Under the pieces are notes generated by a model that was not told where the DNA came from, ran no database searches, and worked only from the letters and a program-made list of their open reading frames with translations. Shown piece after piece: positions 27,601 through 36,494 of a stretch of DNA of 64,000 nucleotides. Location: positions 2,038,497-2,102,496 of the forward strand of contig NZ_SMSI01000001.1 in assembly GCF_004354915.1 (NCBI RefSeq), given 5' to 3'. Positions within the stretch are counted from its first letter, which is position 1. Every line of letters begins with the position of its first letter. The position numbers and the translations under genes were made by a program. This stretch comes from Pseudohoeflea suaedae. Lineage in GTDB: Bacteria > Pseudomonadota > Alphaproteobacteria > Rhizobiales > Rhizobiaceae.

Positions 27601-28191
27601 GACATACGCGGGGCGGGCAACCTGCTGGGCGAAGAACAATCGGGTCACATCAAGGAAGTCGGCTTCGAACTCTACCAGCACATGCTCGAGGAAGCCGTTG
27701 CCGAGCTCAAGGGTGACGAGGATATCGTCGACACCGGCTGGTCGCCGCAGATCACGGTGGGAACGCCGGTGATGATCCCGGAAAACTACGTCCCCGATCT
27801 CAACCTGCGCATGAGCCTCTACCGCCGTCTGGGCGATATCGCGGATATTTCCGAGATCGACGGCTTCGGCGCCGAGATGATCGACCGCTTCGGCCCGCTG
27901 CCGACGGAAGTCGAGCATCTCTTGAAGATCGTCTACATCAAGTCGCTGTGCCGGAAGGCCAATGTCGAGAAGGTGGATGCCGGGCCCAAGGGTGTCGTCA
28001 TCCAGTTCCGCAACGGCGAGTTCCCGAACCCGGCAGGCCTCGTCAAGTACATCTCGACGCAGGGCAGCCTCGCCAAGATACGGCCCGATCAGAGCATTTT
28101 CCTTTCCCGCGATCTGCCGACGGGCGAGAAGCGCCTGGTCGGCGCGGCAGTGGTGATGACGAAAATGGCCGAGATCGCCGAGGCGCAATAA
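24682..28191 (+). CDS. mfd: Transcription-repair coupling factor Mfd
   Basis: 1169 aa, full length. UvrB-homology region at the N-terminus (LPGWDCLPYDRVSPGADVSA), RNA polymerase-interacting CarD-like domain (SLVVHAEHGIGRFMGL), RecG-like helicase core with Walker A CGDVGFGKTEVALRAAF, DEEQHFG, SATPIPRTL, QIRGRVGRS, and the C-terminal TRCF domain (YVPDLNLRMSLYRRLGDI). It displaces stalled RNA polymerase and recruits UvrA. The start ATG overlaps sdhE; a longer frame from 24580 lies inside sdhE. Confidence 0.97.
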   Translation: MIPEKLLKSLTGYEGPATLSAVPPGMDAFVLAELARAGRPVAYILSDGQRIVDIEQNLAFLAPDIPVLTLPGWDCLPYDRVSPGADVSARRLEALSGLAAIEDNAHGAIVLITVNAVLQRVPPRDAIRQMGFSARAGSVIRMEDLAARFERLGFDRVATVRDVGEYAVRGGILDAFLPGADEPVRLDFFGDTLETIRNFDAVSQRTTGQVRELRLNAMSEVSLDPETVSRFRANYLRQFGAATRDDALYAAISEGRRFAGMEHWLPLFYERLETVFDYLAGFRIVTDHVAVEAAGERREQIVDYYQSRDEQLSQSKGQGIQAAPYKPVPPDALYLDQQEFSVTLDHAGSLRLSPFTEPETSVRKVFELDAHVGPRWAAEAEKREDGEARVNLFDKAVAHIAEKRANGSKVLVTAWTEGSLDRLLQVLDEHGLEKVRRVEKFSDVAKLKQGQAAAAVLAVEGGFEADGTVVVGEQDILGDRLVRRNRRKKRGADYISEVAGLDEGSLVVHAEHGIGRFMGLRTIEAAGAPHACLELHYAEGAKLFLPVENIELLSRYGSDGEGVQLDKLGGVAWQSRKAKLKKRLLDMAAGLIRIAAERHMRSAPVLAAPEGLYDEFAARFPYEETEDQMAAIEAVREDLAAGQPMDRLVCGDVGFGKTEVALRAAFIAAMNGVQVAVVVPTTLLARQHYKTFAERLKGYPIRVAQASRLVGTKELALTKQELKSGKCDIVVGTHALLGSSVDFANLGLLIVDEEQHFGVKHKERLKEIKSDVHVLTLSATPIPRTLQLAMTGVRELSLITTPPVDRMAVRTFITPFDTLTVRETLLREHYRGGQSFYVCPRVSDLQDVAAWLRSDVPELKFAIAHGQMASGELDDIMNAFYDGSYDVLLSTTIVESGLDVPTANTLVVHRADMFGLAQLYQIRGRVGRSKARAFALLTLPVNKTLTATADRRLKVLQSLDTLGAGFQLASHDLDIRGAGNLLGEEQSGHIKEVGFELYQHMLEEAVAELKGDEDIVDTGWSPQITVGTPVMIPENYVPDLNLRMSLYRRLGDIADISEIDGFGAEMIDRFGPLPTEVEHLLKIVYIKSLCRKANVEKVDAGPKGVVIQFRNGEFPNPAGLVKYISTQGSLAKIRPDQSIFLSRDLPTGEKRLVGAAVVMTKMAEIAEAQ

Positions 28192-28488
28192 TCCGGACAC
28201 GCCGCCCGTTCATGCGGGCGATATGTCTATATCAAAGCGGATTGCTCGACATCGCTTGCGGGGGAGTGTCGCGGGCGCCCGCGCCTTGTATCCGTGCATG
28301 AAAGCGCTCACCGTTGATCTAACCTTAATCCGGCCTGTGCAACTCTGGGCAGGGTTTGGAATGCGCGCTGACCCTGAGCGCGAACGATGTATATACTTGA
28401 AGCCGCGGCTCGCGTATCAACGTGGGGCGAGAGGAAGACCCGATAAATGCCGCGTCGCAAGACGCGCCCGGGCGAGACGAGGAACACG
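28192..28488. other. Intergenic region, mfd to hutC
   Basis: About 297 bases without a gene. A 6-bp stem CGCCCG-TTCATG-CGGGCG at 28203-28220 follows mfd without a T run. The exact operator-like palindrome at 28387 is annotated separately; a related partial sequence ATGTCTATATC lies at 28223-28233. Confidence 0.5.
28387..28398. promoter_or_regulatory. HutC-type operator A, upstream of hutC
   Basis: ATGTATATACTT with the palindromic core GTATATAC. Its reverse complement is identical over all 12 bases to the site between hutI and hutF. It lies 90 bases before the hutC start, so HutC would control its own gene. GntR/HutC regulators are known to bind TGTATATACA-like palindromes. Confidence 0.75.
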
Positions 28489-29223
28489 ATGGCGATTGAA
28501 AAGTCCGACACGCTGCACGGTCGGATCCTCGAAGAGTTTTCACGCAAGATCGTGGATGGCACCTGGCCGCCCGGTTTCTCGCTTCCGAAGGAAACCGAAC
28601 TTGCGGATCAGTACGGCGTCTCCCGCATGACGATGAACAAGGTGCTGACCCGCCTGGCGTCCGACGGTTTCGTCATCCGCCGCAAGCGCAGCGGCACTGT
28701 GGTGGCGCAGCCACGCGCGGAATCCGCGGTTCTTGCAATCAACAATATCGGCGAGGAAGTGGCCGCACTCGGTCGCCGCTACCGATGGTCGCTTCTTTCC
28801 AGCGAAAGACGCTCAGGCAACGCGCAGGATCGCAGGATCCTCAATCTCCAGGAAGACGACGTCGCCAGCGACTGCCTTTTCCTGCAGGGATTGCACTATT
28901 CCAACGACGAGCCGTTCTGCCTGGAAACCCGCGTCATCAATGTCGCAACCGCACCGGATGCCATGACGGTCGATTTCGAGAGGGAAGTGCCGGGCGCCTG
29001 GCTGCTGAGCACCATGCCCTGGACCAGGGCGCGGCATCACGTCAGGGCGATCAACGTGTCCGGCCGCGATGCGATGCTCCTGGAGTTGCCGGTGGGTGCT
29101 GCCTGTCTGGAAGTGCAGCGCCGAACGCAGATCGAGGAGAACTGGGTGACCTGCGCGCGCCTTCTTTATCCCGGCGAAGCCCATCAGCTGATTGCCGAAT
29201 TCGATTCCAAGGTCGGCCACTAG
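28489..29223 (+). CDS. hutC: HutC, GntR-family histidine utilisation repressor
   Basis: 244 aa. N-terminal winged helix of the GntR family (ILEEFSRKIVDGTWPPG, then KETELADQYGVSRMTMNKVL and LASDGFVIRRKRSGTVV) and a C-terminal UTRA ligand-binding domain (CLFLQGLHYSNDEPFCLETR; LEVQRRTQIEENWVTCARLL). HutC represses hut genes and is released by urocanate. It faces the hutIHGUD operon, ending six bases from hutD. The ATG with GAGGAA was preferred; an ATG at 28447 with its own good ribosome site would add 14 residues. Confidence 0.93.
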   Translation: MAIEKSDTLHGRILEEFSRKIVDGTWPPGFSLPKETELADQYGVSRMTMNKVLTRLASDGFVIRRKRSGTVVAQPRAESAVLAINNIGEEVAALGRRYRWSLLSSERRSGNAQDRRILNLQEDDVASDCLFLQGLHYSNDEPFCLETRVINVATAPDAMTVDFEREVPGAWLLSTMPWTRARHHVRAINVSGRDAMLLELPVGAACLEVQRRTQIEENWVTCARLLYPGEAHQLIAEFDSKVGH

Positions 29224-29229
29224 CCCGAT

Positions 29230-29766
29230 CTAGCTGCCGCGCGCGATCGTCAGAACCAGCGCGTTTTCGGGAACGATTAATTTCCGCACGGCAGCCAGTT
29301 CCATCAGGTCATGTGCGGCAAGCCCGTGAGAGTGCAGCTCATCGAGCGCGAAGAGATAGGCTGCCTTTAGATCTGCCGTGTCGATGGCTTCGCCGGCCTC
29401 ATGAACCGCCCCCTGAAACGGCCGGCGGACCATCAGGTTCAGATCGAGAAGTTCGTCGGCCAGAAGCTCTGCGTCGCAGCCGAGATCGCCCGGGAACCGG
29501 TGCGGCCCGCTGCCTGGGCGCGCCTCTGTCGTCCGGCCGTCCTCGAACCGCAGCCTCATCGCGCCGCCTTCGATCACCGTAAGAACGCGATCGACACCCG
29601 GGAAGCGCGAGAAGGGCCCCGACCGGCTGACCTTCGCCGTGCTGATGCGCCAGTCGAAATCGTCGAAACCGGCACCGGCCGGTTCGCACAGGATTTCCGC
29701 GGTCTCGCCGCCGCCGTTCTTCCACGGGGTGAAGCGTCGCTCCACCCCGCGATAAATCCTCGTCAC
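29230..29766 (-). CDS. hutD: HutD family protein
   Basis: 178 aa, GTG start overlapping the hutU stop (GTGA). The start [20 protein letters not shown] carries the family's PWKNGGGxT signature; [20 protein letters not shown] and [14 protein letters not shown] are also typical. HutD is a cupin-like protein of the hut locus thought to modulate hut expression or limit urocanate accumulation, possibly by binding formylglutamate; its biochemical function is not settled. It is the last gene of the minus-strand hut operon. Confidence 0.9.
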   Translation of the reverse strand: MTRIYRGVERRFTPWKNGGGETAEILCEPAGAGFDDFDWRISTAKVSRSGPFSRFPGVDRVLTVIEGGAMRLRFEDGRTTEARPGSGPHRFPGDLGCDAELLADELLDLNLMVRRPFQGAVHEAGEAIDTADLKAAYLFALDELHSHGLAAHDLMELAAVRKLIVPENALVLTIARGS

Positions 29767-31460
29767 GATCCGAGAATCCGCGGAAGCCGCAATCCGTGCT
29801 CGCGCGCGCAGTCGATGGCGTCCTGATAGCCGGCATCGGCATGACGCCAGACGCCGGAGGCGGGATCGTTCCACAGAACGCGCTCGAGACGCCTGGCGGC
29901 TTCCGGCGTTCCGTCGGCACAGATGACGACACCTGCGTGCTGGGAAAAGCCCATGCCCACGCCGCCGCCATGGTGGATCGACACCCAGGTCGCGCCCGAC
30001 GCGGTGTTGGTCAGCGCGTTCAGAAGCGGCCAGTCGGAAACGGCGTCCGATCCGTCCTTCATCGCTTCCGTCTCGCGGTTCGGTGAGGCGACGGAACCTG
30101 AATCGAGATGATCGCGGCCGATCACGACCGGGGCCTTGAGTTCGCCATTGGCAACCATCTCGTTGAACTTGAGACCCGCGCGGTGGCGGTCGCCGAGGCC
30201 GATCCAGCAGATGCGCGCCGGAAGGCCCTGGAATGCGATGCGCTCCTGAGCCATGTCGAGCCAGCGGTGCAGGTGCTCATTGTCGGGAAACAGCTCCTTC
30301 ATCGCCTGGTCGGTCTTGCGGATGTCCTCCGGATCGCCGGAGAGTGCCGCCCAGCGGAACGGTCCGATCCCCCTGCAGAAGAGCGGACGGATATAGGCGG
30401 GAACGAAGCCGGGGAAGGCGAAGGCATTTTCCAGCCCTTCCTCCTGCGCCACCTGTCGAATGTTGTTGCCGTAATCCAGCGTCGGAACGCCGGCATTCCA
30501 GAAACCGACCATGGCTTCGACATGATCCTTCATCGAGGCGCGGGCGGCGCGGTTCACCGCCTGCGGATCGCTTTCCTGCTTCTCGCGCCACTCGGCCACG
30601 CTCCAGCCCCTGGGCAGATAGCCGTGGAAGGGATCGTGCGCCGATGTCTGGTCGGTCACGATGTCTGGGCGGCCATTGGGCATGTCTTCACCTGCCTGCA
30701 TCCGCCGCAGGATTTCCGGGAAGATGTCCGCCGCGTTTCCGATCAGCGCCACGGATTTCGCTTCGCCCGCCTTGGTCCATCGGTCGATCATCGCCAGCGC
30801 CTCGTCGAGGTCGTGGGTCTTCTCGTCGCAGTATCGGGTGCGGATGCGGAAGTCGGCGCGGGTCTCGTCACACTCCACGGCAAGGCAGCAGGCGCCGGCC
30901 ATGACGGCTGCCAGCGGCTGGGCGCCGCCCATGCCGCCGAGGCCGCCGGTCAGGATCCACTTGCCGGTCAGGTCGCCGTCATAATGCTGGCGGCCGGCTT
31001 CCGCGAAGGTCTCGTAGGTCCCCTGAACGATGCCCTGGGCGCCGATATAGATCCAGGAGCCGGCCGTCATCTGGCCGTACATCATCAGGCCCTTCTTATC
31101 GAGCTCGTTGAAGTGCTCCCAATTGGCCCAGTTCGGCACGAGATTCGAATTCGCGATCAGCACGCGCGGCGCATCCGGGTGCGTCGTGACGATTGCGATC
31201 GGCTTTCCGGACTGGACCAGCAGCGTTTCGTCGGCTTCCAGATCCTTCAGTGCCGCGACGATGGCGTCGAAGTCGTCCCAGGTTCGCGCGGCCCGACCGA
31301 TGCCGCCATAGACAACGAGCTCGTGCGGGTTCTCGGCGACGTCCGGATGCAGGTTGTTCATCAGCATGCGAAGCGGCGCTTCGGTCAGCCAGCTCTTGGC
31401 GTTGAGCTCGGTGCCGGTCGGCGGAAAGACATCGCGCTGATTGTGACGGGGGTTGGTCAT
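29763..31460 (-). CDS. hutU: Urocanate hydratase
   Basis: 565 aa, full length. Urocanase converts urocanate to 4-imidazolone-5-propionate using tightly bound NAD+. Seen are [17 protein letters not shown] at the N-terminus, the glycine-rich NAD-binding [16 protein letters not shown], and [17 protein letters not shown] and [20 protein letters not shown] further on. It lies third-to-last in hutI-H-G-U-D, 12 bases after hutG, and overlaps hutD. Confidence 0.96.
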   Translation of the reverse strand: MTNPRHNQRDVFPPTGTELNAKSWLTEAPLRMLMNNLHPDVAENPHELVVYGGIGRAARTWDDFDAIVAALKDLEADETLLVQSGKPIAIVTTHPDAPRVLIANSNLVPNWANWEHFNELDKKGLMMYGQMTAGSWIYIGAQGIVQGTYETFAEAGRQHYDGDLTGKWILTGGLGGMGGAQPLAAVMAGACCLAVECDETRADFRIRTRYCDEKTHDLDEALAMIDRWTKAGEAKSVALIGNAADIFPEILRRMQAGEDMPNGRPDIVTDQTSAHDPFHGYLPRGWSVAEWREKQESDPQAVNRAARASMKDHVEAMVGFWNAGVPTLDYGNNIRQVAQEEGLENAFAFPGFVPAYIRPLFCRGIGPFRWAALSGDPEDIRKTDQAMKELFPDNEHLHRWLDMAQERIAFQGLPARICWIGLGDRHRAGLKFNEMVANGELKAPVVIGRDHLDSGSVASPNRETEAMKDGSDAVSDWPLLNALTNTASGATWVSIHHGGGVGMGFSQHAGVVICADGTPEAARRLERVLWNDPASGVWRHADAGYQDAIDCAREHGLRLPRILGS

Positions 31461-31472
31461 CCGTTTGTCCTT

Positions 31473-32285
31473 TCAATGCCGGTTCGCGCGGCCCGCGGCA
31501 TCGGCCGCTGCGCGCATGATGCCAGTAAGAATGTCGGCAAGCTGCCTGCGCAGCCTGTCGGCCTTTTCGCCATCCAGATCGAATGGCGGGACTTCGCTCG
31601 CGAGATGGGAGGATTGTGCGAGTTCCATCTGAACGGCGTGGAAGCCCTTGTCGGGGCGCCCGTAATGCCGTGTCGTCCAGCCGCCGCGGAAGCGCCCGTT
31701 GAGCACATGCGTGCGACCGGTCGCCTTGGTCGCGGAATAAGCCGCTTCCTCGATCAGCGGGTCGCAGGTGCGGCCTTCGTCGGTGCCGATGTTGAAATCG
31801 GGCAGGATGCCGTCGAACAGCCATGGAATGACCGAGCGGATCGAATGGCAATCGTAGAGGACGGCATAGCCGTGAATGGCCTTCACGCGCTCGAGTTCGG
31901 CTTCGAGTGCCCGGTGATAGGGCGCATGAAAGTGTTCGGCGCGGCGGCTGATCTCCGCTTCGTCCGGCTCCTCTCCCTCGCGCCATATCGGCATGTTGTC
32001 GAATGTGGTGAGGGGCACCAGCCCGGTCGTGGTCTGTCCGGGGTAGAGCGACTGGCCGGAGGGATCGCGATTGGCATCGATGACGTAGCGATGGAATGTC
32101 GCCCGGACCGTCGTGGCACCGTCGATCAGCCCGTCATAGAGCTTATCGATATGCCAGTCCGTATCGCGCAGCAGCCGGCCCTCATCGTTCAGTTTCGAGA
32201 AAATGTCTTCCGGTACGTGGCTGCCGGTATGCGGCAGACCGAGAACGAGCGGGCTGTCGCCCCTGTTGATGATGACCGGCTCCAT
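31473..32285 (-). CDS. hutG: N-formylglutamate deformylase
   Basis: 270 aa of the N-formylglutamate amidohydrolase family (LVLGLPHTGSHVPEDI, RYVIDANRDPSG, YDCHSIRSVIPWLFDG, GRFRGGWTTRHYGRP). It hydrolyses N-formylglutamate to formate and glutamate. Its presence with hutF defines the five-step route, instead of direct formiminoglutamate hydrolysis by an arginase-type HutG. It overlaps hutH by ATGA and precedes hutU. Confidence 0.95.
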   Translation of the reverse strand: MEPVIINRGDSPLVLGLPHTGSHVPEDIFSKLNDEGRLLRDTDWHIDKLYDGLIDGATTVRATFHRYVIDANRDPSGQSLYPGQTTTGLVPLTTFDNMPIWREGEEPDEAEISRRAEHFHAPYHRALEAELERVKAIHGYAVLYDCHSIRSVIPWLFDGILPDFNIGTDEGRTCDPLIEEAAYSATKATGRTHVLNGRFRGGWTTRHYGRPDKGFHAVQMELAQSSHLASEVPPFDLDGEKADRLRRQLADILTGIMRAAADAAGRANRH

Positions 32286-33814
32286 CAGAAGACCTCCGGG
32301 AGCATCTCGTAAACAGGGGCGGCGAGTTCACCGGAGTGAACCAGATCGGCGGCAGCCACGAGATCGGGCGCCATGTAGCGGTCGTCGACGACAGAACCGA
32401 CGTCCTGCCTGAGCCGCGCGATTGCCGACGACAGGGGCGCCGAGGTGGCAAGCGGGCTCCTGAGCTCGATGCCCTGAGCGCCCGTCAGGGCTTCGATGCC
32501 GACGATATTGAACAGGTTCTGCGTCATCTGCAGCAGCCGGCGGGCACCGTGGCATGCCATTGACACGTGATCCTCCTGGTTGGCGGAGGTCGGGGTCGAG
32601 TCCACCGAGGCCGGATGCGAGAGCTGCTTGTTCTCGCTCATCAGGGCGGCGGAGGTGACCTCCGCGATCATCAGGCCGGAGTTGAGGCCGGGTTTGGGCG
32701 AGAGAAACGCCGGAAGTCCGAAGCTCAATGCAGGATCCACGAGCATGGCGATGCGGCGCTGCGAGATCGAGCCGATTTCGGCCACGGCCAATGCGATCAT
32801 GTCGGCCGCGAATGCGACGGGCTCTGCATGGAAGTTGCCGCCCGAGACAACCTCTCCATCAGAGAGGACAAGCGGATTGTCGGTGGCGGCATTGGCCTCG
32901 ATTTCGAGCGTTGCGGCGGCCTGGCGCAGAAGGTCGAGACAGGCGCCGGCCACCTGCGGATAGCAGCGCAGGCAATAGGGATCCTGGACCCGTTCGTCGT
33001 TCTCCGCGTGGCTGTCACGGATCTGCGAACCGTTGAGAAGGTTGCGCAGCGTGGCCGCGACCTCGATTTGCCCGCGGTGGCCGCGCAGCGTGTGGATTTC
33101 CTCCGCGAAGGGAGCGGTCGAGCCCATCGCCGCATCCGTCGAAAGAGCGCCGGTGACGATCGCGGCCTGCAGCGCGCGTTCGGCACGGAACAGGCCTGCG
33201 AGCGCCAGAGCCGTCGAGACCTGCGTTCCGTTGATCAGCGCAAGCCCTTCCTTGGCTGACAGGACAACGGGTTCGAGCCCCGCGCGTGCGAGTGCGTCAC
33301 GGGCAGGAAGGCGTTCATTCCGGTGATAGGCTTCGCCTTCGCCGATCATCGCAGCCGTCATGTGGGCGAGGGGGGCGAGATCGCCCGAAGCGCCGACCGA
33401 GCCCTTTTCAGGAATGACGGGAAGCACGCCTGATTTCAGCATGGCCTGCATCAGGGCGACGATCTCCGGTCGGACGCCCGACGCGCCACGGCCCAGCGAC
33501 ATCAGCTTGAGCACCATGATCAGGCGCACGATCTCCGGCGCCAGCGGCTCTCCGACCCCGCAGCAATGGCTGAGGATCAGATTGCGCTGCAGGGTGGCGA
33601 CATCGGTGCTCTCGATGCGGATCGAAGCCAGCTTGCCGAACCCGGTATTGACGCCGTAGACCGGCGCATTGCCGGCGGCGACTTCCGCGATGCGGGCGGC
33701 CGCGCGTTCGATGCCGGGAAGAGCGGTCTCCGACAGGGTGATCTCGGTTGTGTTCCAGTAGATGTCCGCCAGGGTGCGAAGCGACACCTGGCCGGGCGTG
33801 AGCGTTTCAGCCAT
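32285..33814 (-). CDS. hutH: Histidine ammonia-lyase
   Basis: 509 aa. The MIO prosthetic group forms from Ala142-Ser143-Gly144, visible in [14 protein letters not shown] at the canonical position. [10 protein letters not shown], and [20 protein letters not shown] near the C-terminus are also typical. It removes ammonia from L-histidine to give urocanate, the entry step of the pathway. The ATG giving MAETLTPGQ was chosen; a longer frame to 33988 runs into hutI. The gene overlaps the end of hutI by eight bases. Confidence 0.96.
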   Translation of the reverse strand: MAETLTPGQVSLRTLADIYWNTTEITLSETALPGIERAAARIAEVAAGNAPVYGVNTGFGKLASIRIESTDVATLQRNLILSHCCGVGEPLAPEIVRLIMVLKLMSLGRGASGVRPEIVALMQAMLKSGVLPVIPEKGSVGASGDLAPLAHMTAAMIGEGEAYHRNERLPARDALARAGLEPVVLSAKEGLALINGTQVSTALALAGLFRAERALQAAIVTGALSTDAAMGSTAPFAEEIHTLRGHRGQIEVAATLRNLLNGSQIRDSHAENDERVQDPYCLRCYPQVAGACLDLLRQAAATLEIEANAATDNPLVLSDGEVVSGGNFHAEPVAFAADMIALAVAEIGSISQRRIAMLVDPALSFGLPAFLSPKPGLNSGLMIAEVTSAALMSENKQLSHPASVDSTPTSANQEDHVSMACHGARRLLQMTQNLFNIVGIEALTGAQGIELRSPLATSAPLSSAIARLRQDVGSVVDDRYMAPDLVAAADLVHSGELAAPVYEMLPEVF

Positions 33815-34991
33815 GGACGACTGTTCCTTTGAAAATGCGTTTATGCAGAAGATTTGCGCCGAGGCGCCCGACGAGTTGTGCCGGTCGCTCGGCATCCCAG
33901 ATGGCGAGATCAGCGGATGCGCCGGGTGCGACAACGCCGATTTCGTTTTCAAGGCCAAGCGCCCTGGCGGCATTGAGCGTGACGGCATCGAGGCATTCGC
34001 GAACGGTCAGCCCGAACAGGACGGCGCCCATGTTCATCGTCGTGAGAATGGACGAGACCGGCGATGTTCCTGGATTGCAGTCGGTCGCCAGCGCCATCGG
34101 CACGCCCGCCTTGCGCAGGGCGCCGACAGGCGGCTTTTGTTTTTCGTTGAGCATGTAGAAGGCGCCGGGCAGCAGAACGGCCACTGTGCCGGAGGCGGCA
34201 ATGGCCTGAACTTCCGGATCGTCTGCATACTCGAAATGATCGACGGAGAGGGCGCCGAACTCAGCGGCGAGCGAGGTTCCGCCGGAGCGCGTGAGCTGTT
34301 CCGTATGGAGCTTGACCGGGAGCCCCAGGTTACGGGCCGTCTCGAACAGCGGACGGATTTCTTCGGCGGAGAAGGCAATGGATTCGCAGAATGCGTCGAC
34401 TGCATCCACGAGACCCTCTTCATGCGCCTGTTTCAGTCCGGCGATGGCAACGTCGCGAATGTAGTCGTCCCTGCTGCCGTCGAAATCCTTCGGCATGGTG
34501 TGGGCGGCAAGCCAGGTGGTCTTGACCCGCACCGGCCGGCGTGTCTCCAGCAGTCGCGCCGCTCGCAGCATGTCGAGTTCGGATACGATCGACAGGCCGT
34601 ATCCGGACTTGATCTCGAGCGTCGTCACGCCCTCGGCGAGAAGCGCGTCTATGCGCGTGAGGGAGGCGGCAAGCAGCTCCTCGGGGTTGAGCGCGCGCGT
34701 GGCTGCCACCGACGAAACGATGCCGCCGCCGGCGCGGGCGATGTCCTGGTAGTTGGCGCCCTCAAGGCGCATCTCGAACTCGTTGGTCCGGTCGCCGCCG
34801 TGGATGATATGCGTGTGGCAGTCGATCAGTCCGGGCGTGACGAGGCGGCCGCCGCAGTCGATGACCTCGAGATTTTCCGTCGGCAGCGCAGCGCCCACGG
34901 ACGCGATCCGGCCATCTTGCAAGGCAATGTCGACCAGCTCGTCGTTTCCGTAGGCGAGCCGTGCATTGGTAAGAAGAAGGGCGTCTGGCAT
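33807..34991 (-). CDS. hutI: Imidazolonepropionase
   Basis: 394 aa amidohydrolase: metal motif [36 protein letters not shown] and [10 protein letters not shown]. It opens imidazolonepropionate to N-formimino-L-glutamate. The ATG with GGGGA six bases upstream was chosen; longer frames to 35024 or 35057 would start near or upstream of the operator at 35037. First gene of hutIHGUD, divergent from hutF. Confidence 0.95.
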   Translation of the reverse strand: MPDALLLTNARLAYGNDELVDIALQDGRIASVGAALPTENLEVIDCGGRLVTPGLIDCHTHIIHGGDRTNEFEMRLEGANYQDIARAGGGIVSSVAATRALNPEELLAASLTRIDALLAEGVTTLEIKSGYGLSIVSELDMLRAARLLETRRPVRVKTTWLAAHTMPKDFDGSRDDYIRDVAIAGLKQAHEEGLVDAVDAFCESIAFSAEEIRPLFETARNLGLPVKLHTEQLTRSGGTSLAAEFGALSVDHFEYADDPEVQAIAASGTVAVLLPGAFYMLNEKQKPPVGALRKAGVPMALATDCNPGTSPVSSILTTMNMGAVLFGLTVRECLDAVTLNAARALGLENEIGVVAPGASADLAIWDAERPAQLVGRLGANLLHKRIFKGTVVHG

Positions 34992-35036
34992 ATGAGTCCC
35001 CGGTGCGGTTTTTGAGCTTTGCATCCGTTGTTCAAT

Positions 35037-35048
35037 AAGTATATACAT
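35037..35048. promoter_or_regulatory. HutC-type operator B, between hutI and hutF
   Basis: AAGTATATACAT, the exact reverse complement of the site upstream of hutC. It is 46 bases from the hutI start and 79 from the hutF start, so one site could control both divergent units. Confidence 0.78.
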
Positions 35049-35126
35049 AACAGCCATCGGTTGAAAAGGTCAATTTTGGCCGGTCCGCCGTCATCGCAGT
35101 GGATTTGGGAACGGGAGCAGCAGAAC

Positions 35127-36461
35127 ATGATCTTCGCAGACAAGGCGCTGTTGCCGGATGGCTGGGCCCATAATGTCCGGATCGAGGTCGTTCGCGGCTT
35201 CGTCGGCGCCGTCACGACGGACGCGGAGGCGCAACCCGGTGATGTGCGGGTCTCAACGCTTCTGCCCGGCATGCCCAACGTGCACAGTCATGCGTTTCAG
35301 CGCGGGCACTCCGGGTTGACCGAGATGCGGGGCACCGGGCGTGAAAGCTTCTGGACCTGGCGGCAAATGATGTACCGCTTCGCCCTGTCGGTCGGTCCCG
35401 AAGACGTCGCGGCTCTTGCCGAGATGGCTTATGTCGAGATGCTGGAAGCGGGCTACACACGCGTCGGTGAATTCCATTATCTCCACCACGCGGCGGACGG
35501 TTCGCCCTACGACAATCCCGCCGAACTGTCAGACCGGATTTTCGACGCGGCAGAGGCAACCGGCATCGCCCTGACGCATCTGCCTGTTTTCTATGCCCAT
35601 GGCGGTTTCGGGCCGCGCGCTCCGGACGAGGGGCAGCGACGCTTCCTCCATTCCGTCGCGCGCTTTGTCGATCTCGTCGGGCGTTGCGACGCACGTCGGA
35701 GCCGAGCGCAGGATCGCGTCGGCTTTGCGCCCCATTCGCTGCGTGCAGCCAGCCATCAGGATCTCAGCCAGCTTTGCGAGGCGCTTCCGGGGCGCAAATT
35801 GCACATTCATATCGCCGAGCAGGTTCAGGAGGTTGAGGACTGTCAGGCTTTCTCAGGCAGGCGCCCGGTCGAATGGCTGCTCGACAATTTCGATGTGAAT
35901 GAAAACTGGTGTCTGATCCACGCGACGCACATGACCGAAGCCGAGACAAGACATGTCGCGGCCTCGAACGCCGTTGCGGGATTGTGCCCGGTCACCGAAG
36001 CCAATCTCGGGGACGGCTTGTTCCCGGCACCCGAATTCCTGGAGGCAGGCGGCCGGATCGCGATCGGAACGGATTCCAACGTGCGCATCGATGTTGCCGA
36101 GGAACTGCGCATTCTCGAATACGGTCAGCGGCTTCAGTCCCGCGCGCGCAATGTTCTGGCAGAAGAGGGTGGTTCGACCGGGCGCAGGTTGTTCGACGCG
36201 GCGCTTTCAGGCGGGGCGCAGGCCTTGGATGCTCCCACTCCGGAACTTGCGGCTGGCGCGCCGGCGGATCTCGTGGGCTTGCGCGATCCTCTGGGGCTTG
36301 ATCAGGGTGACGCGCTGCTCGATCGCTGGATTTTCGGCCGCGACACGGGTGTGTCCGACGTATGGGCCGCCGGGGCGCACGTGGTGCAGGCAGGCCGTCA
36401 CATTCGGCGAGACGAGGTGCAGTCGCGTTTCGCCGATGTCCTGAAGCGCGTTCTGTCGTGA
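35127..36461 (+). CDS. hutF: N-formimino-L-glutamate deiminase
   Basis: 444 aa amidohydrolase: metal motif NVHSHAFQRGHSGLTE near the N-terminus, EFHYLHH, HIHIAEQ, HATHMTEAE and GTDSNVRIDVAEELRILEYGQR. It deiminates formiminoglutamate to N-formylglutamate, the substrate of HutG. The ATG with GGGAG upstream was chosen; the open frame before it (from 35019) would cover the operator and promoter. It diverges from hutI and is convergent with the HisC-like gene. Confidence 0.94.
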   Translation: MIFADKALLPDGWAHNVRIEVVRGFVGAVTTDAEAQPGDVRVSTLLPGMPNVHSHAFQRGHSGLTEMRGTGRESFWTWRQMMYRFALSVGPEDVAALAEMAYVEMLEAGYTRVGEFHYLHHAADGSPYDNPAELSDRIFDAAEATGIALTHLPVFYAHGGFGPRAPDEGQRRFLHSVARFVDLVGRCDARRSRAQDRVGFAPHSLRAASHQDLSQLCEALPGRKLHIHIAEQVQEVEDCQAFSGRRPVEWLLDNFDVNENWCLIHATHMTEAETRHVAASNAVAGLCPVTEANLGDGLFPAPEFLEAGGRIAIGTDSNVRIDVAEELRILEYGQRLQSRARNVLAEEGGSTGRRLFDAALSGGAQALDAPTPELAAGAPADLVGLRDPLGLDQGDALLDRWIFGRDTGVSDVWAAGAHVVQAGRHIRRDEVQSRFADVLKRVLS

Positions 36462-36494
36462 AGAAAATCCTGCCGCGGCTTTGACAGGCCGGGA

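Noticed and set aside
26341..28200. 619-codon minus-strand open frame
   Set aside because: Exactly antisense to the 3' half of mfd, with composition typical of a shadow frame and no recognisable domain.
28223..28233. Second HutC-like site ATGTCTATATC upstream of hutC
   Set aside because: Only one arm fits (it resembles half of site C); too degenerate to call.
30108..32312. 734-codon plus-strand open frame
   Set aside because: Antisense to hutU and hutG, which have clear family motifs; no domain seen in the opposite frame.
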